Made by a program: the position numbers and the translations under genes
The notes under the pieces: model-generated
Told to the model about the DNA's origin: nothing
Databases searched by the model: none
What the model saw: only the letters and a program-made list of their open reading frames with translations
Shown: positions 1 through 7,349 of the stretch, one piece after another
Layout of the letters: each line of letters starts with the position of its first letter
How positions within the stretch are numbered: the stretch's first letter is position 1
Source: Candidatus Gastranaerophilales bacterium
GTDB lineage: Bacteria > Cyanobacteriota > Vampirovibrionia > Gastranaerophilales > Gastranaerophilaceae
Reading direction: 5' to 3'
Assembly: GCA_900552525.1 (NCBI GenBank)
Contig: UNSK01000028.1
Span: 1-27,807 of the forward strand
Length of the DNA stretch: 27,807 nucleotides

Positions 1-19
1 ACAGAAGATGACCTTTTTA

Positions 20-39
20 CCCCCCCCCCCCCCCCCCCC
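20..39. repeat. Homopolymeric C tract (20 C)
   Basis: Twenty consecutive C residues in an otherwise AT-rich intergenic region, about 240 bases upstream of the first gene. No other homopolymer of this length and composition occurs in the window. It could be a slippage-prone tract, a true regulatory simple repeat, or an artefact at a contig edge; the sequence alone cannot decide. Confidence 0.9.
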
Positions 40-191
40 TACAGCTCAATCCAGCACTACAAGAGGGTTTTAACCACTTTTTATTATCCTTAGCGACACT
101 ACATATCATATCTACATTATATATCACATTTATTAACACTACAATGTATGATATACAAAAGTTTACATTAATTCGCAAATCAATTTTTCTA

Positions 192-260
192 TGTTAAGTT
201 TTGTAACAAATAAATACCTTTGTGAAATTAGATATTTTTGAAATACTTAATATATATGTA
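192..260 (+). promoter_or_regulatory. Promoter with upstream palindromic operator for the 143-aa gene
   Basis: An 11-base palindrome, TTTGTAACAAA (200-210), is preceded by TGTTAAG (192-198). A block at 226-256 ends in AAATACTTAATATATA (241-256), with TAATAT (248-253) as a plausible -10 and AAATTA (225-230) as a weak -35 at 17-base spacing. The predicted start is near 260, giving a leader of about 20 bases. The same arrangement recurs at 21415-21480 with spacing differing by one base, which is the main argument that it is functional. The palindrome centre would lie near -55, a position typical of an activator site. Confidence 0.55.
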
Positions 261-281
261 AGATAAAAAAGGTATAGAAAG

Positions 282-713
282 ATGGCAAACACAGCAGCTT
301 TATTAGGAACATTATTAAATACTAATGCAGACATTAATTACTACACTCAGCAACAAATTTTCTGGAGTGGTAAGTATGAAGCAAATAGCGCTAAACTTGA
401 AAAACAAGTTAAGTACGAAGAAAAATGGGAAAGTGCTTTTGACTCTGCCATTGATAATACAAAAGAATTAAATGTTGGTGGCGTAAGAGTCGCTGAAGGC
501 AACAAAAATGAAATGATAGCCGATGCTTATGCACATGCTAAGGTTAAACAATATAATGAAGAGCTCTCTTTAGAACTCGCAGAAATGGATGTTGAATATG
601 ACACAATGCAGACTATGTACGAATCTATGCTAGAACAGTTACGTGCACAGAAAGAAGGTCAAAAGACTGCGACTACAAGTGCAGCCCAAGACACCGGCTT
701 ACTGCAATCATAG
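282..713 (+). CDS. Hypothetical helical protein, 143 aa
   Basis: I do not recognise a family. The protein is soluble and mostly predicted helix, without Cys, signal peptide or membrane segment. The N-terminus is mildly hydrophobic and Asn/Gln/Tyr-rich (residues 1-30), a charged region follows, a Glu/Met-rich helix of coiled-coil character spans about 85-125, and the tail is Ser/Thr/Gln-rich. The start is ATG 282, with AAGG about 9 bases upstream. It has the elaborate upstream region at 192-260, so it may be a regulated or highly expressed protein. It ends 9 bases before the stop of convergent folD, and no terminator is seen in that gap. A secreted structural subunit is conceivable from the size and helicity, but nothing proves it. 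Confidence 0.8.
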   Translation: MANTAALLGTLLNTNADINYYTQQQIFWSGKYEANSAKLEKQVKYEEKWESAFDSAIDNTKELNVGGVRVAEGNKNEMIADAYAHAKVKQYNEELSLELAEMDVEYDTMQTMYESMLEQLRAQKEGQKTATTSAAQDTGLLQS

Positions 714-722
714 TAATAAGCA

Positions 723-1547
723 TTACCTGTCATATACTTTGGAGGCATTATACATCAAAGAGGCTATGGTCATTGGGCCTACCCCTCCAGGTACAGGTGA
801 AATATATTTCACTGAAGGTGATACAAAATCAAAATCTACATCACCGGTTAATTTGCCGTTCGAATCCCTAAAGATTCCAACGTCAACAATTACAGAATTA
901 TTATTAACCATCTTACATCTTACAATCTTTTTACCAACCGCAGATATAATTATATCGGCGGTTTTTATTTTGCTTTCAATGTTCTTAGTATAAGAATGGC
1001 ATATAGTTACAGTGGCATTTCTTCTTAAAAGCATTTGCGCCATAGGTTTACCTACAATATTTGAACGCCCAATAATTACAGTATCAGCACCTTCAATAGG
1101 AATATTGTACTCATCAAGCAGCATTATAATACCCTGAGGCGTTGCCGGATAAAAATATGGCTCAAGACCTATCGCTAGTCTGCCAACATTCTCCGGAGTA
1201 AATCCATCTACATCTTTTTTAGGTGAAATTGCCGTAACAATCTTATTTTTATCAATATGAGCAGGTAAAGGAAGTTGAACTAAAATACCGGTAACATCGG
1301 AATCATTATTCAATTGTTCTATCTTATTAAGGAGCTCTGTTTCTTTTATCTGAGAATCTAATTCTATAATAGTAGATTTTATCCCTATATTTTCTGCTGC
1401 AAGTTTTTTATTTTTTACATAAATTTGGCTGGCAGGATTATTTCCAACAAGAATAACCACCAGATGAGGCTGTTTGGATAAGTTACCCACCTTTACTTTA
1501 AGATTATCCAGTATTTTTTTTGATACAGCTTTTCCATCAAGAATCAT
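723..1547 (-). CDS. folD: Bifunctional methylenetetrahydrofolate dehydrogenase/methenyltetrahydrofolate cyclohydrolase
   Basis: FolD interconverts 5,10-methylene-, methenyl- and 10-formyl-tetrahydrofolate in the cytosol, feeding purine and formyl-Met synthesis. The family signatures are present: YVKNK near residues 43-47 with the catalytic Lys, GILVQLPLP followed by KDVDGF, the nucleotide-binding IIGRSNIVGKP stretch, and the C-terminal PGGVGPMT motif. Length (about 275 aa) is normal for the family. An in-frame TTG lies one codon upstream at 1550, but ATG 1547 is preferred because AGGAG sits 8 bases before it. The stop of the upstream CooC-like gene overlaps this ATG (TGATG), so translation is probably coupled. 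The 3' end faces the 143-aa gene across only 9 bases. Confidence 0.96.
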   Translation of the reverse strand: MILDGKAVSKKILDNLKVKVGNLSKQPHLVVILVGNNPASQIYVKNKKLAAENIGIKSTIIELDSQIKETELLNKIEQLNNDSDVTGILVQLPLPAHIDKNKIVTAISPKKDVDGFTPENVGRLAIGLEPYFYPATPQGIIMLLDEYNIPIEGADTVIIGRSNIVGKPMAQMLLRRNATVTICHSYTKNIESKIKTADIIISAVGKKIVRCKMVNNNSVIVDVGIFRDSNGKLTGDVDFDFVSPSVKYISPVPGGVGPMTIASLMYNASKVYDR

Positions 1548-2299
1548 CAATTATTCTCCTGCGGCAAATTCAGTCTAAAATAGAATTGTTCAACGGCATC
1601 ACTTACCAGCTTAGATTTTCTATCTAATTTACCATTTGCCAGGCTTTCATCAAAAGGAATTGAGCCAAGTATATCAATTTCCGCCTCTGCAAGCTGCTCC
1701 GCAATTATATTCATATCTTCATTTTTTACCTTATTAACTACAATGCCCAGCTGTCCGCCAGCAGCATATTTTGCAGAAAATTCAGATATTCTTTTGGCAA
1801 GGTGTATGGAATCAATTGACGGATTAGTTACAATTAAAGCTAGATTAATATCTGTATCTACGAGCTGACTTAGATATTTTAAGTCAAATTCACAATCAAA
1901 AATAACAAAATCATATCTTTCTATCAAACGTTGGCAGGCATCATTTATTTGTGATGTAATAGGGCATCTGCAATCTTTTGCGCCTACAAACCAGGACACT
2001 ATAATATCGACATTATCATTTAAAGGAACAATAATATCCTCCATAGCCCATTCTACATATTCGTGTTTTGTCATTCCTTCAGGAATCCCCGTTTTATACT
2101 CATGCTTACCGCTGCGTATGCCATAGATAGTATTACGGATATCTAAACCGAATGAGTGCGCTAACTCACTGGATAAATCGTTATCAAATAGTAAAATTGA
2201 TTTTTCTGGAAATTTATCCTGCAAAATTTCTAATAAAGCTTTGGTTATAGTAGTTTTTCCGCTTCCGCTTTTTCCTGTAACAGCTATTTTTATTGACAA
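1547..2299 (-). CDS. CooC-like P-loop ATPase (MinD/SIMIBI class)
   Basis: A 250-aa nucleotide-binding protein. Residues 8-17 form a P-loop (TGKSGSGKTT) with the additional signature Lys10 of the deviant Walker A class. FDNDLSSELAHSFGL (about 38-52) matches the switch region of CooC/MinD proteins, and DFVIFDCEFDL followed by LIVTNPSIDSIHLAKRI matches the CooC core. Cys110-x-Cys112 lies where CooC nickel-insertion ATPases carry their metal-binding CxC. The canonical EAGxEHLSR stretch is altered here (EFDLKYLSQ), so this is a divergent member. CooC proteins load Ni into CO dehydrogenase; whether this one serves such an enzyme is unknown. The start is TTG 2299 with GAGGG upstream; no in-frame ATG fits. 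Probably an operon with folD. Confidence 0.75.
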   Translation of the reverse strand: MSIKIAVTGKSGSGKTTITKALLEILQDKFPEKSILLFDNDLSSELAHSFGLDIRNTIYGIRSGKHEYKTGIPEGMTKHEYVEWAMEDIIVPLNDNVDIIVSWFVGAKDCRCPITSQINDACQRLIERYDFVIFDCEFDLKYLSQLVDTDINLALIVTNPSIDSIHLAKRISEFSAKYAAGGQLGIVVNKVKNEDMNIIAEQLAEAEIDILGSIPFDESLANGKLDRKSKLVSDAVEQFYFRLNLPQENN

Positions 2300-2350
2300 A
2301 TTTTAAACCCTCATCACTTATTAAAATACTATCATAAATATACTTATTAC

Positions 2351-2378
2351 AAAACAAGGCAGTTATATAACTGCCTTG
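2351..2378 (-). terminator. Rho-independent terminator of the response regulator gene
   Basis: A perfect 24-base palindrome (2355-2378), with arms CAAGGCAGTTAT and ATAACTGCCTTG, is followed on the minus strand by TTTTG. It lies 30 bases past the stop of the response regulator and before the CooC-like gene, separating the two units. Confidence 0.8.
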
Positions 2379-2407
2379 ATAACCAATTTTCAATAAATTG
2401 TTAATAA

Positions 2408-3094
2408 TTACACAAGTCCTTCTTTTACAGCTTTAACGGCGGCTTGAACACGGTCATTTACACACATTTTCTGGAGAATAGAACAAACATGAGCTTTTGC
2501 AGTATGCACACTTACTATTAATTCTTTAGCAATTTCTGTGTTGCTTTTGCCATCTACCAGATGCTTTAGTACTTCAAATTCTCTTTCTGTAAGAGGAACT
2601 CTGCCTTCTTCAGCAGCTTTATCTTTCAAAATGCCTATAGTTTCCTGCTTAGGGAATGAGTCAAGAACCTTTCTGGCAATTACAGGATCAAGCCAGCATA
2701 CTCCGTTGTTAACATCACGAATAACGTCTGCTAATTTTGATGGATCAATATCTTTGAGGCAGTATGCCATTGCACCGGAAGAAAGAGCTGCAATAACTTC
2801 TTCTTCTCTGTCATGTGAAGTCAAAGCTATAACTTTAATTTCTTTATTCATTTCTTTCACTTTTACAGTAGCTTCTATCCCATTCATGCCGGCAAGCCCT
2901 AAGTCCATCAGAACTATGTCAGGAGTGTATTGTTCTATTAATTTCAAACCGTCTAATGCATTATCACTTTCTGCAACAACTTTAATATCCTCATTAGAGT
3001 TAAGTGCACACCGTAAACCAACACGGGTGAGCTTGAAATCCTCTATTATGATAACACTAATAGTCTTCTTCTCTGCGCTTACTGCTGTACTCAT
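2408..3094 (-). CDS. NarL/FixJ-type response regulator
   Basis: A two-domain transcription factor of 228 aa. The receiver domain spans about residues 12-130, with acidic Glu18-Asp19, phosphoacceptor Asp64 in VLMDLGLAG, Thr92 and Lys114, so all phosphorylation residues are present. A linker leads to a LuxR-type HTH (about 165-225; LTEREFEVLKHLVDG then the NTEIAKEL and VSVHTAKAHV helices). The start ATG 3094 is preceded by a strong AGGAGG at 7-base spacing. No histidine kinase is adjacent, so it is an orphan and its signal is unknown. A terminator follows the gene, and an imperfect inverted repeat brackets its -10 region. Similar regulators occur in Cyanobacteria, but this does not fix the function. 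Confidence 0.93.
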   Translation of the reverse strand: MSTAVSAEKKTISVIIIEDFKLTRVGLRCALNSNEDIKVVAESDNALDGLKLIEQYTPDIVLMDLGLAGMNGIEATVKVKEMNKEIKVIALTSHDREEEVIAALSSGAMAYCLKDIDPSKLADVIRDVNNGVCWLDPVIARKVLDSFPKQETIGILKDKAAEEGRVPLTEREFEVLKHLVDGKSNTEIAKELIVSVHTAKAHVCSILQKMCVNDRVQAAVKAVKEGLV

Positions 3095-3104
3095 TATTAA
3101 TCCT

Positions 3105-3148
3105 CCTATCGGGGTAGTATGTATTATATAAGTGTCCCCTACGATTAT
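3105..3148 (-). promoter_or_regulatory. Promoter of the response regulator gene with flanking inverted repeat
   Basis: On the minus strand TATAAT (3123-3128) lies 28 bases before the start codon. Plus-strand ATCGGGG and CCCCTACGAT form an imperfect inverted repeat around this box. No good -35 is visible, which fits an activator-dependent or autoregulated promoter. Confidence 0.4.
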
Positions 3149-3199
3149 ATTAAATAATACACCTAATTCATAGTATATTACCCGTCTTACTGATATTTA

Positions 3200-4468
3200 T
3201 TACACATGTTCATTTATTAAGTCTATAACTTCACAAACTGAATAATTATTTTCTGCAACAAATATGTTCTTTCCGGTCTTATTAATAACATATTCCAGCG
3301 AATTTCCATCCAAAAATAAGTCAGAATAAGGCTTCAACATGATAGATGGTACAATAATATAATCTGCATTAATATTTATTATAGCATTAATTAAATCTTC
3401 TGATGTAATAAGCCCTGCTACTGTAATATTTTTACCCCAATATGTTGATTTCACAGGATGTACAGAGGTGTACAGATTTTTAATTCTATTTAGCTTTGAT
3501 GAAATATATTTAAAAGCTGACTCTGCAGCAACAGAACACGCAAAAGCTATTGCCAACTTTTTCTCTAGTCTGTCAGGCAGTTCAAAAGTATCAAAATCAT
3601 CCATTAATGTTCGCAAAGAACCTACTCCATCATCCAGCTGTGAAAAATTACCATAGTAATCTGCAGAAGGTATATCTTGGCCGGCTAATAGGAAAAATTC
3701 ATCAGAACAGCAGGCCTTTGGATAATTTGAGGCTATCTCAATAGTTTCTTTTGCTATAAGCGCATTTACAGTTTTGAGTTCTGATTGTCTAAATTGTGTT
3801 ACCCCTACCGGCACAATAGCAATAGAAAGAACAGCTTCTCCTAAAGAAGACAAGTCTTCCAGAGTGCGTCTTAACTCCTTACCGTCATTATATCCGGGGC
3901 ACAAAACTATCTGCGTATGGAAGGGAATTTCGTTCTCTTTAAACCATCTAAGATTATCCATAATTTTGCCGGCATTTGGATTTCTCAGCATTTTTACACG
4001 CAAATCAGGATTTGTTGTATGTACAGAAATATAGAACGGACCTAAATGTAACCTGGATATTCTTTCTTTATCACTTTCACTTAAATTGGTTGTAGTTATA
4101 TACGTACCCTGTAGATAAGAGAGTCTATAGTCATCATCCTTAATATAAAGAGTCTTTCTAAGCCCTTTTGGCTGCTGTGCGACGAAACAGAATATACAGT
4201 TATTTAAACACGGTTTAACTCTATCAAAAACAGCACATTCGAAAACTATTCCTAAATCTTCATCAAAGTCTTTTTCAAGCTCTATTTCTTCAATTTCTCC
4301 ATTTTTTTTCTGGATTTCAATAGTTATAAACTCATTTTTACACAAAAACCTGTAATCAATCATGTCCAGCAGTTTTTCACCGTCAATTGAGAGCAAAATA
4401 TCGCCTTCTTCAATTTCTAGTTCATCTGCTATTGAGCCCTGCACTACGCTGCTAACTACGGCCGGCAT
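3200..4468 (-). CDS. PDZ-radical SAM-DUF512 iron-sulfur protein
   Basis: The N-terminus is PDZ-like (VVQGSIADELEIEEGDILLSI). A Cys cluster, CLNNCIFCF, follows, resembling the CxxxCxxC of radical SAM enzymes, and then a Fe-S oxidoreductase-like body (YISVHTTNPDLRVKML, HTQIVLCPGYNDG) and a C-terminal DUF512-type region with CCSDEFFLLAG. This is the family originally described as a cyanobacterial Fe-S oxidoreductase and also found in Firmicutes; its substrate is unknown. An upstream GTG at 4510 keeps the frame open, but ATG 4468 is preferred: GGAGGG lies about 8 bases before it and the PDZ homology begins there. The start overlaps the PadR gene by 17 bp, implying coupling. Confidence 0.9.
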   Translation of the reverse strand: MPAVVSSVVQGSIADELEIEEGDILLSIDGEKLLDMIDYRFLCKNEFITIEIQKKNGEIEEIELEKDFDEDLGIVFECAVFDRVKPCLNNCIFCFVAQQPKGLRKTLYIKDDDYRLSYLQGTYITTTNLSESDKERISRLHLGPFYISVHTTNPDLRVKMLRNPNAGKIMDNLRWFKENEIPFHTQIVLCPGYNDGKELRRTLEDLSSLGEAVLSIAIVPVGVTQFRQSELKTVNALIAKETIEIASNYPKACCSDEFFLLAGQDIPSADYYGNFSQLDDGVGSLRTLMDDFDTFELPDRLEKKLAIAFACSVAAESAFKYISSKLNRIKNLYTSVHPVKSTYWGKNITVAGLITSEDLINAIININADYIIVPSIMLKPYSDLFLDGNSLEYVINKTGKNIFVAENNYSVCEVIDLINEHV

Positions 4469-4964
4469 GTTCAAATCCCTCCAAAAGTGATATGAAGTTC
4501 CTGTACTCACAAATCAGGTTATCAAATACCATACCCGGAAAATACGACAAATCTTTAGATGAAACAAGATTTTTTGTATCTATTAGTATACTTTCTGCCT
4601 TCTTCTTTAATTGGCTAAATAAAGCTAACTGTTGTCTATTATCAAGAACATCTGCGCACGCAAGTTTTATTCTTGCAGATGTCAAAAACTGGATAGGATT
4701 TTCCCCTGGAGGTGCAGTTAAAAGGCGTTTGAGCTCATCTATACCTGATGGTGTAATAGAATAATAAACAGATGGTCTTCCGCCTTTAGACATTGTTTTT
4801 TGAGTTTTGACAAAGCCAGAGGTTTCTAACCGCGTTAAAGCGGGTTTTATGGTTCCATAACTAGGGGTTGTTAAAACAGAGAATGTATTTCTGATTTCTT
4901 TTGAAACACCATACATTGTTAACACTTTCTTGCTCAACTCAAATAAAATTAGAAGCTCAATCAT
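4452..4964 (-). CDS. PadR-family transcriptional regulator
   Basis: A 170-aa protein with an N-terminal winged helix: residues 1-85 contain LTMYGVSKEIRNTF, PSYGTIKPALTRLETSGFV and a GGRPSVYYSITPSGIDEL wing, the classic PadR layout. The C-terminal half is helical and probably a dimerisation arm. The effector is unknown. It starts 6 bases after the GGDEF gene ends and overlaps the DUF512 gene, so it is the middle gene of a three-gene unit. PadR regulators often control their own operon, but no operator palindrome was identified here. Confidence 0.88.
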   Translation of the reverse strand: MIELLILFELSKKVLTMYGVSKEIRNTFSVLTTPSYGTIKPALTRLETSGFVKTQKTMSKGGRPSVYYSITPSGIDELKRLLTAPPGENPIQFLTSARIKLACADVLDNRQQLALFSQLKKKAESILIDTKNLVSSKDLSYFPGMVFDNLICEYRNFISLLEGFEHAGRS

Positions 4965-4970
4965 TAATAC

Positions 4971-6860
4971 CTATTCCTCATTCTTGACAATGCCAATAAA
5001 CTCCTGCGCAAGCTTCTGACTCCATTTCTGGTTAATTTCCTGCTCAATAATATTAAGAGCCTCTTCTTTTGACATAGCCTCTCTATATGGTCTTTTCTCT
5101 AATAGAGCAAAATAAGAATCTACTATTAAAATTATTTGTGATTCAATAGGAATTGCCTCTCCTGAAATTTTTGCAGGATAGCCCGTTCCATTCCAGTTTT
5201 CATGATGTTTTTCTATAATCGGTAGAACATCTGTTACATTTGATATTGGCTTTAAAATTTCACGAGCAGCTATTAATGGATGCTGTTTTATAGAAGCTTT
5301 ATCATCGTCATTTAAAGGTTCTTTTTTTCTCAATATCTCTTTTGGCAGCATTGTATTACCTATATCATAAAGCAATACTGCTACTTTAAGCCTATCAATT
5401 GCATCTTTAGATAAATCAAAACGTTTTGCTAGAAGCGCAGCCAAATCAACCTTTTGTTTAACGCCTCCTTCAATATGCTCTGGATTATAAGTTGCAACAA
5501 GCGCATCTGCTACTTGATAAAGCTTTTCATTATTGATATTCATCTCTTGAAGCTTTTTGGTCAAAAGTCTGGATGTTGAATCATCTACAGGTATCCTATG
5601 TTTTGATAAAATATCGATAAATGTATTTACTGCAATCTCCTGCCAGGATGTTTCATATGCAGGTCTTGCAATTGTTACACGGTTTCTGCCGTTGCGCTTT
5701 GATTCATACATTGCCCTATCAGTAATTTCAAGCAGTTCTTCTATGTCTTCAGAATGCTCAAGATAAGTTGCAACACCTAAGCTTGCCGTTATTCTGCCGA
5801 TTTTCTCTAGTTCTACCGCTTCAATAGCCTTTCTTATACGTTCAGCAGCAATACAACCGCCTGCAGAATCTACCCCTGGTAACAGGAGGTTAAATTCTTC
5901 TCCCCCCATTCTTGCAGCAATATCAATTGACCTTGCATTATTTTTAAGAACTTCAGCTATAGCTTTTATTGCTATGTCGCCATAATTATGCCCGTATGCA
6001 TCATTAATCTGTTTTAGATGGTCCAAATCAAGCCCGATTACTGTAAATTTTTGCCCTTGTCTGTCTGCACGTACAGCTTCTTTTTTTATAAATTCTTCAA
6101 AATATCGTCTATTATAAAGTCCTGTCATCCCATCAGTAATGGCTTGTTCTTTAACAGCTTGAAACAAATCTGCAATGGTTATTGCAAGCTCAATCTGCTT
6201 TGCAAATAAACTTAAGAAATTCAATTCACTTCCACTAACAGTTTCTCTTGAAGAAAAAACAAGCAGCGAACCAAAGTGAGTTTGTTTTGACATTAGAGGG
6301 ACTAAAATATATGATTTCATCTTAGCTTCTCTTAAAAATTCTTCAACTTTATTTGTATCAAGCTCCGGGATAAAGCCGCATACCAGCTCTGAAAGATTTG
6401 TAGACTGATATATTTGATTATTTTTTACTGCATTTTTAATTTCATTAATTTCGGGAAAATTCATGCGAAAATCAGAAACATTACACTTAAACTTTTCAGA
6501 AAACTTAATATCTAAATCGTCGCGTGAAGATGCAACAATCTGCAAATATTTACCATTATTATCTGCTTTTTCTTTTACAATAAAGCTGTATAAATACCCC
6601 AATTCCCCCTGAAGACTATTAACTATTGCATTTAATACACTGGACAGAGGCTTTGATGAATTCATCATATCCCATATATGCTGAAGAGTAAGCATCTGTC
6701 TATTAGCTCTATCAAGCTCTCTTGTTCTTAATTCTATTTCTGCTTCCAGTTTTGCATTAATTTCATACACTTCAAGCAAAGACTGCTTGCCGGAATATAC
6801 TGTTGATTCTACATGATCGAGCTGATGTTTAAACTTTCTTATATTATCGAAAAAGCCCAC
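4971..6860 (-). CDS. GAF-GGDEF-HD-GYP cyclic-di-GMP signalling protein, degenerate HD site
   Basis: About 630 aa, cytosolic, without membrane segments. Order: N-terminal coiled coil (about 15-65), GAF-like sensor (about 70-235), GGDEF domain (about 240-395) and HD-GYP-like domain (about 470-630). Numbering here runs from a TTG at 6866. The diguanylate cyclase looks intact: DGMTGLYNRR, the metal-binding FTVIGLDLDHLKQIND stretch, an I-site RSID at 312-315 and the active GGEEF at 321-325. The HD-GYP half is altered: the usual HD dyad reads Tyr500-Asp501 in LLYDIGN, and HHExxDG reads HHENWNG (554-560), while TGYP is kept. Phosphodiesterase activity is therefore doubtful. GTG 6860 is preferred as start because AGAGGA lies 8 bases before it; the TTG would have only 2. 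Confidence 0.9.
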   Translation of the reverse strand: MGFFDNIRKFKHQLDHVESTVYSGKQSLLEVYEINAKLEAEIELRTRELDRANRQMLTLQHIWDMMNSSKPLSSVLNAIVNSLQGELGYLYSFIVKEKADNNGKYLQIVASSRDDLDIKFSEKFKCNVSDFRMNFPEINEIKNAVKNNQIYQSTNLSELVCGFIPELDTNKVEEFLREAKMKSYILVPLMSKQTHFGSLLVFSSRETVSGSELNFLSLFAKQIELAITIADLFQAVKEQAITDGMTGLYNRRYFEEFIKKEAVRADRQGQKFTVIGLDLDHLKQINDAYGHNYGDIAIKAIAEVLKNNARSIDIAARMGGEEFNLLLPGVDSAGGCIAAERIRKAIEAVELEKIGRITASLGVATYLEHSEDIEELLEITDRAMYESKRNGRNRVTIARPAYETSWQEIAVNTFIDILSKHRIPVDDSTSRLLTKKLQEMNINNEKLYQVADALVATYNPEHIEGGVKQKVDLAALLAKRFDLSKDAIDRLKVAVLLYDIGNTMLPKEILRKKEPLNDDDKASIKQHPLIAAREILKPISNVTDVLPIIEKHHENWNGTGYPAKISGEAIPIESQIILIVDSYFALLEKRPYREAMSKEEALNIIEQEINQKWSQKLAQEFIGIVKNEE

Positions 6861-6895
6861 AGGCAATATCCTCTAATTCCAAGTACTTTTTTTAA

Positions 6896-6901
6896 AGTAT
6901 A
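6896..6901 (-). promoter_or_regulatory. Extended -10 promoter for the GGDEF operon
   Basis: On the minus strand TGTTATACT contains TATACT with an upstream TG, an extended -10, about 35 bases before the GTG start. No clear -35 is seen. It sits between the tRNA 3' end and the gene, so the operon may be transcribed independently of the tRNA. Confidence 0.35.
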
Positions 6902-6924
6902 ACATATTTTATATATAAATAAAA

Positions 6925-6998
6925 CCTCCTTGACGGGAATTGAACCCATGACCTCAGGCTTCGGAGACCTGCGCTCTATCCAACTGAGCTACAAGGAG
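6925..6998 (-). tRNA. tRNA-Arg (anticodon CCG)
   Basis: The cloverleaf folds on the minus strand: acceptor CTCCTTG with CAAGGAG, TA at positions 8-9, a D arm with GCTC/GAGC, anticodon stem CAGGT/GCCTG with loop CTCCGAA (anticodon CCG, reading CGG), variable AGGTC, T arm ATGGG/CCCGT, and discriminator G. CCA is not encoded. Confidence 0.96.
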
Positions 6999-7018
6999 GC
7001 GCTTTAAATTAATTTTAT

Positions 7019-7047
7019 CATATAAATAGCATTTTTTTTATTTTCAA
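7019..7047 (-). promoter_or_regulatory. Probable tRNA-Arg promoter
   Basis: On the minus strand TTGAAA (7042-7047) and TATATG (7019-7024) are spaced by 17 bases, with the tRNA 5' end 20 bases past the -10. The -10 is a weak match, and the TATGAT or GATAAA just downstream are alternatives. Confidence 0.4.
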
Positions 7048-7082
7048 GTTTTAATTTAATATATAAAATAGAAGGACGAATA

Positions 7083-7349
7083 ATGAAAATAACTTTTAAT
7101 TACTACACACCCAAATTGTATACCCACTTTAAGGCTGCAGATGCTCAGCAGGAGCACCGTAACTTCGAAAAACAGCATAGAGTTTTTGAAGATGATATTA
7201 ACAATATTCAATCTCAAATACGTGAACTTAAACTCGAAATTAATAAGCTCAAACAACAGACACGCAAACTCAATACTAATGTCAAAAATTTAAAAAATAA
7301 GAATAACACTCTTGAACGTGATGTGTCTAAATTAAAAAACGAATATTAA
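7083..7349 (+). CDS. Small coiled-coil protein, 88 aa
   Basis: Unknown family. Residues 1-25 contain an aromatic stretch (FNYYTPKLYTHF); residues 26-88 are a continuous charged helix with leucine/isoleucine heptads (IRELKLEINKLKQQTRKL and further repeats), strongly predicted coiled coil. No Cys, no signal peptide, no membrane segment. ATG 7083 has GAAGGA six bases upstream, which supports a real gene despite the short length. Its stop codon directly abuts the nadC stop on the other strand with no base between, so a shared terminator would have to lie inside coding sequence. It may be a small oligomeric structural or scaffold protein; nothing more can be said. Confidence 0.75.
   Translation: MKITFNYYTPKLYTHFKAADAQQEHRNFEKQHRVFEDDINNIQSQIRELKLEINKLKQQTRKLNTNVKNLKNKNNTLERDVSKLKNEY

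Noticed and set aside
192..217. Possible NtcA (GTA-N8-TAC) or RpaB HLR1 site
   Set aside because: GTA to TAC spacing is 9 rather than 8, and the HLR1-like halves carry several mismatches. The palindrome TTTGTWACAAA explains both copies better.
643..993. Plus-strand open frame of 116 codons across the 143-aa gene and folD
   Set aside because: It overlaps folD in antisense for most of its length, has no Shine-Dalgarno, and shows no protein family features.
2538..3131. Plus-strand open frame of 197 codons opposite the response regulator gene
   Set aside because: It is antisense to a clear response regulator with intact phosphorylation residues; the encoded sequence is low in recognisable structure.
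4469..4510. Upstream GTG start for the DUF512 protein
   Set aside because: The extra 14 residues precede the PDZ start and lie deeper in the PadR gene, while ATG 4468 has GGAGGG at good spacing.
6876..6900. Short AAAGT/ACTTT hairpin as tRNA terminator
   Set aside because: The stem is only 5 AT-rich pairs and lacks a following T-run on the minus strand; it overlaps the suspected -10 of the GGDEF operon.
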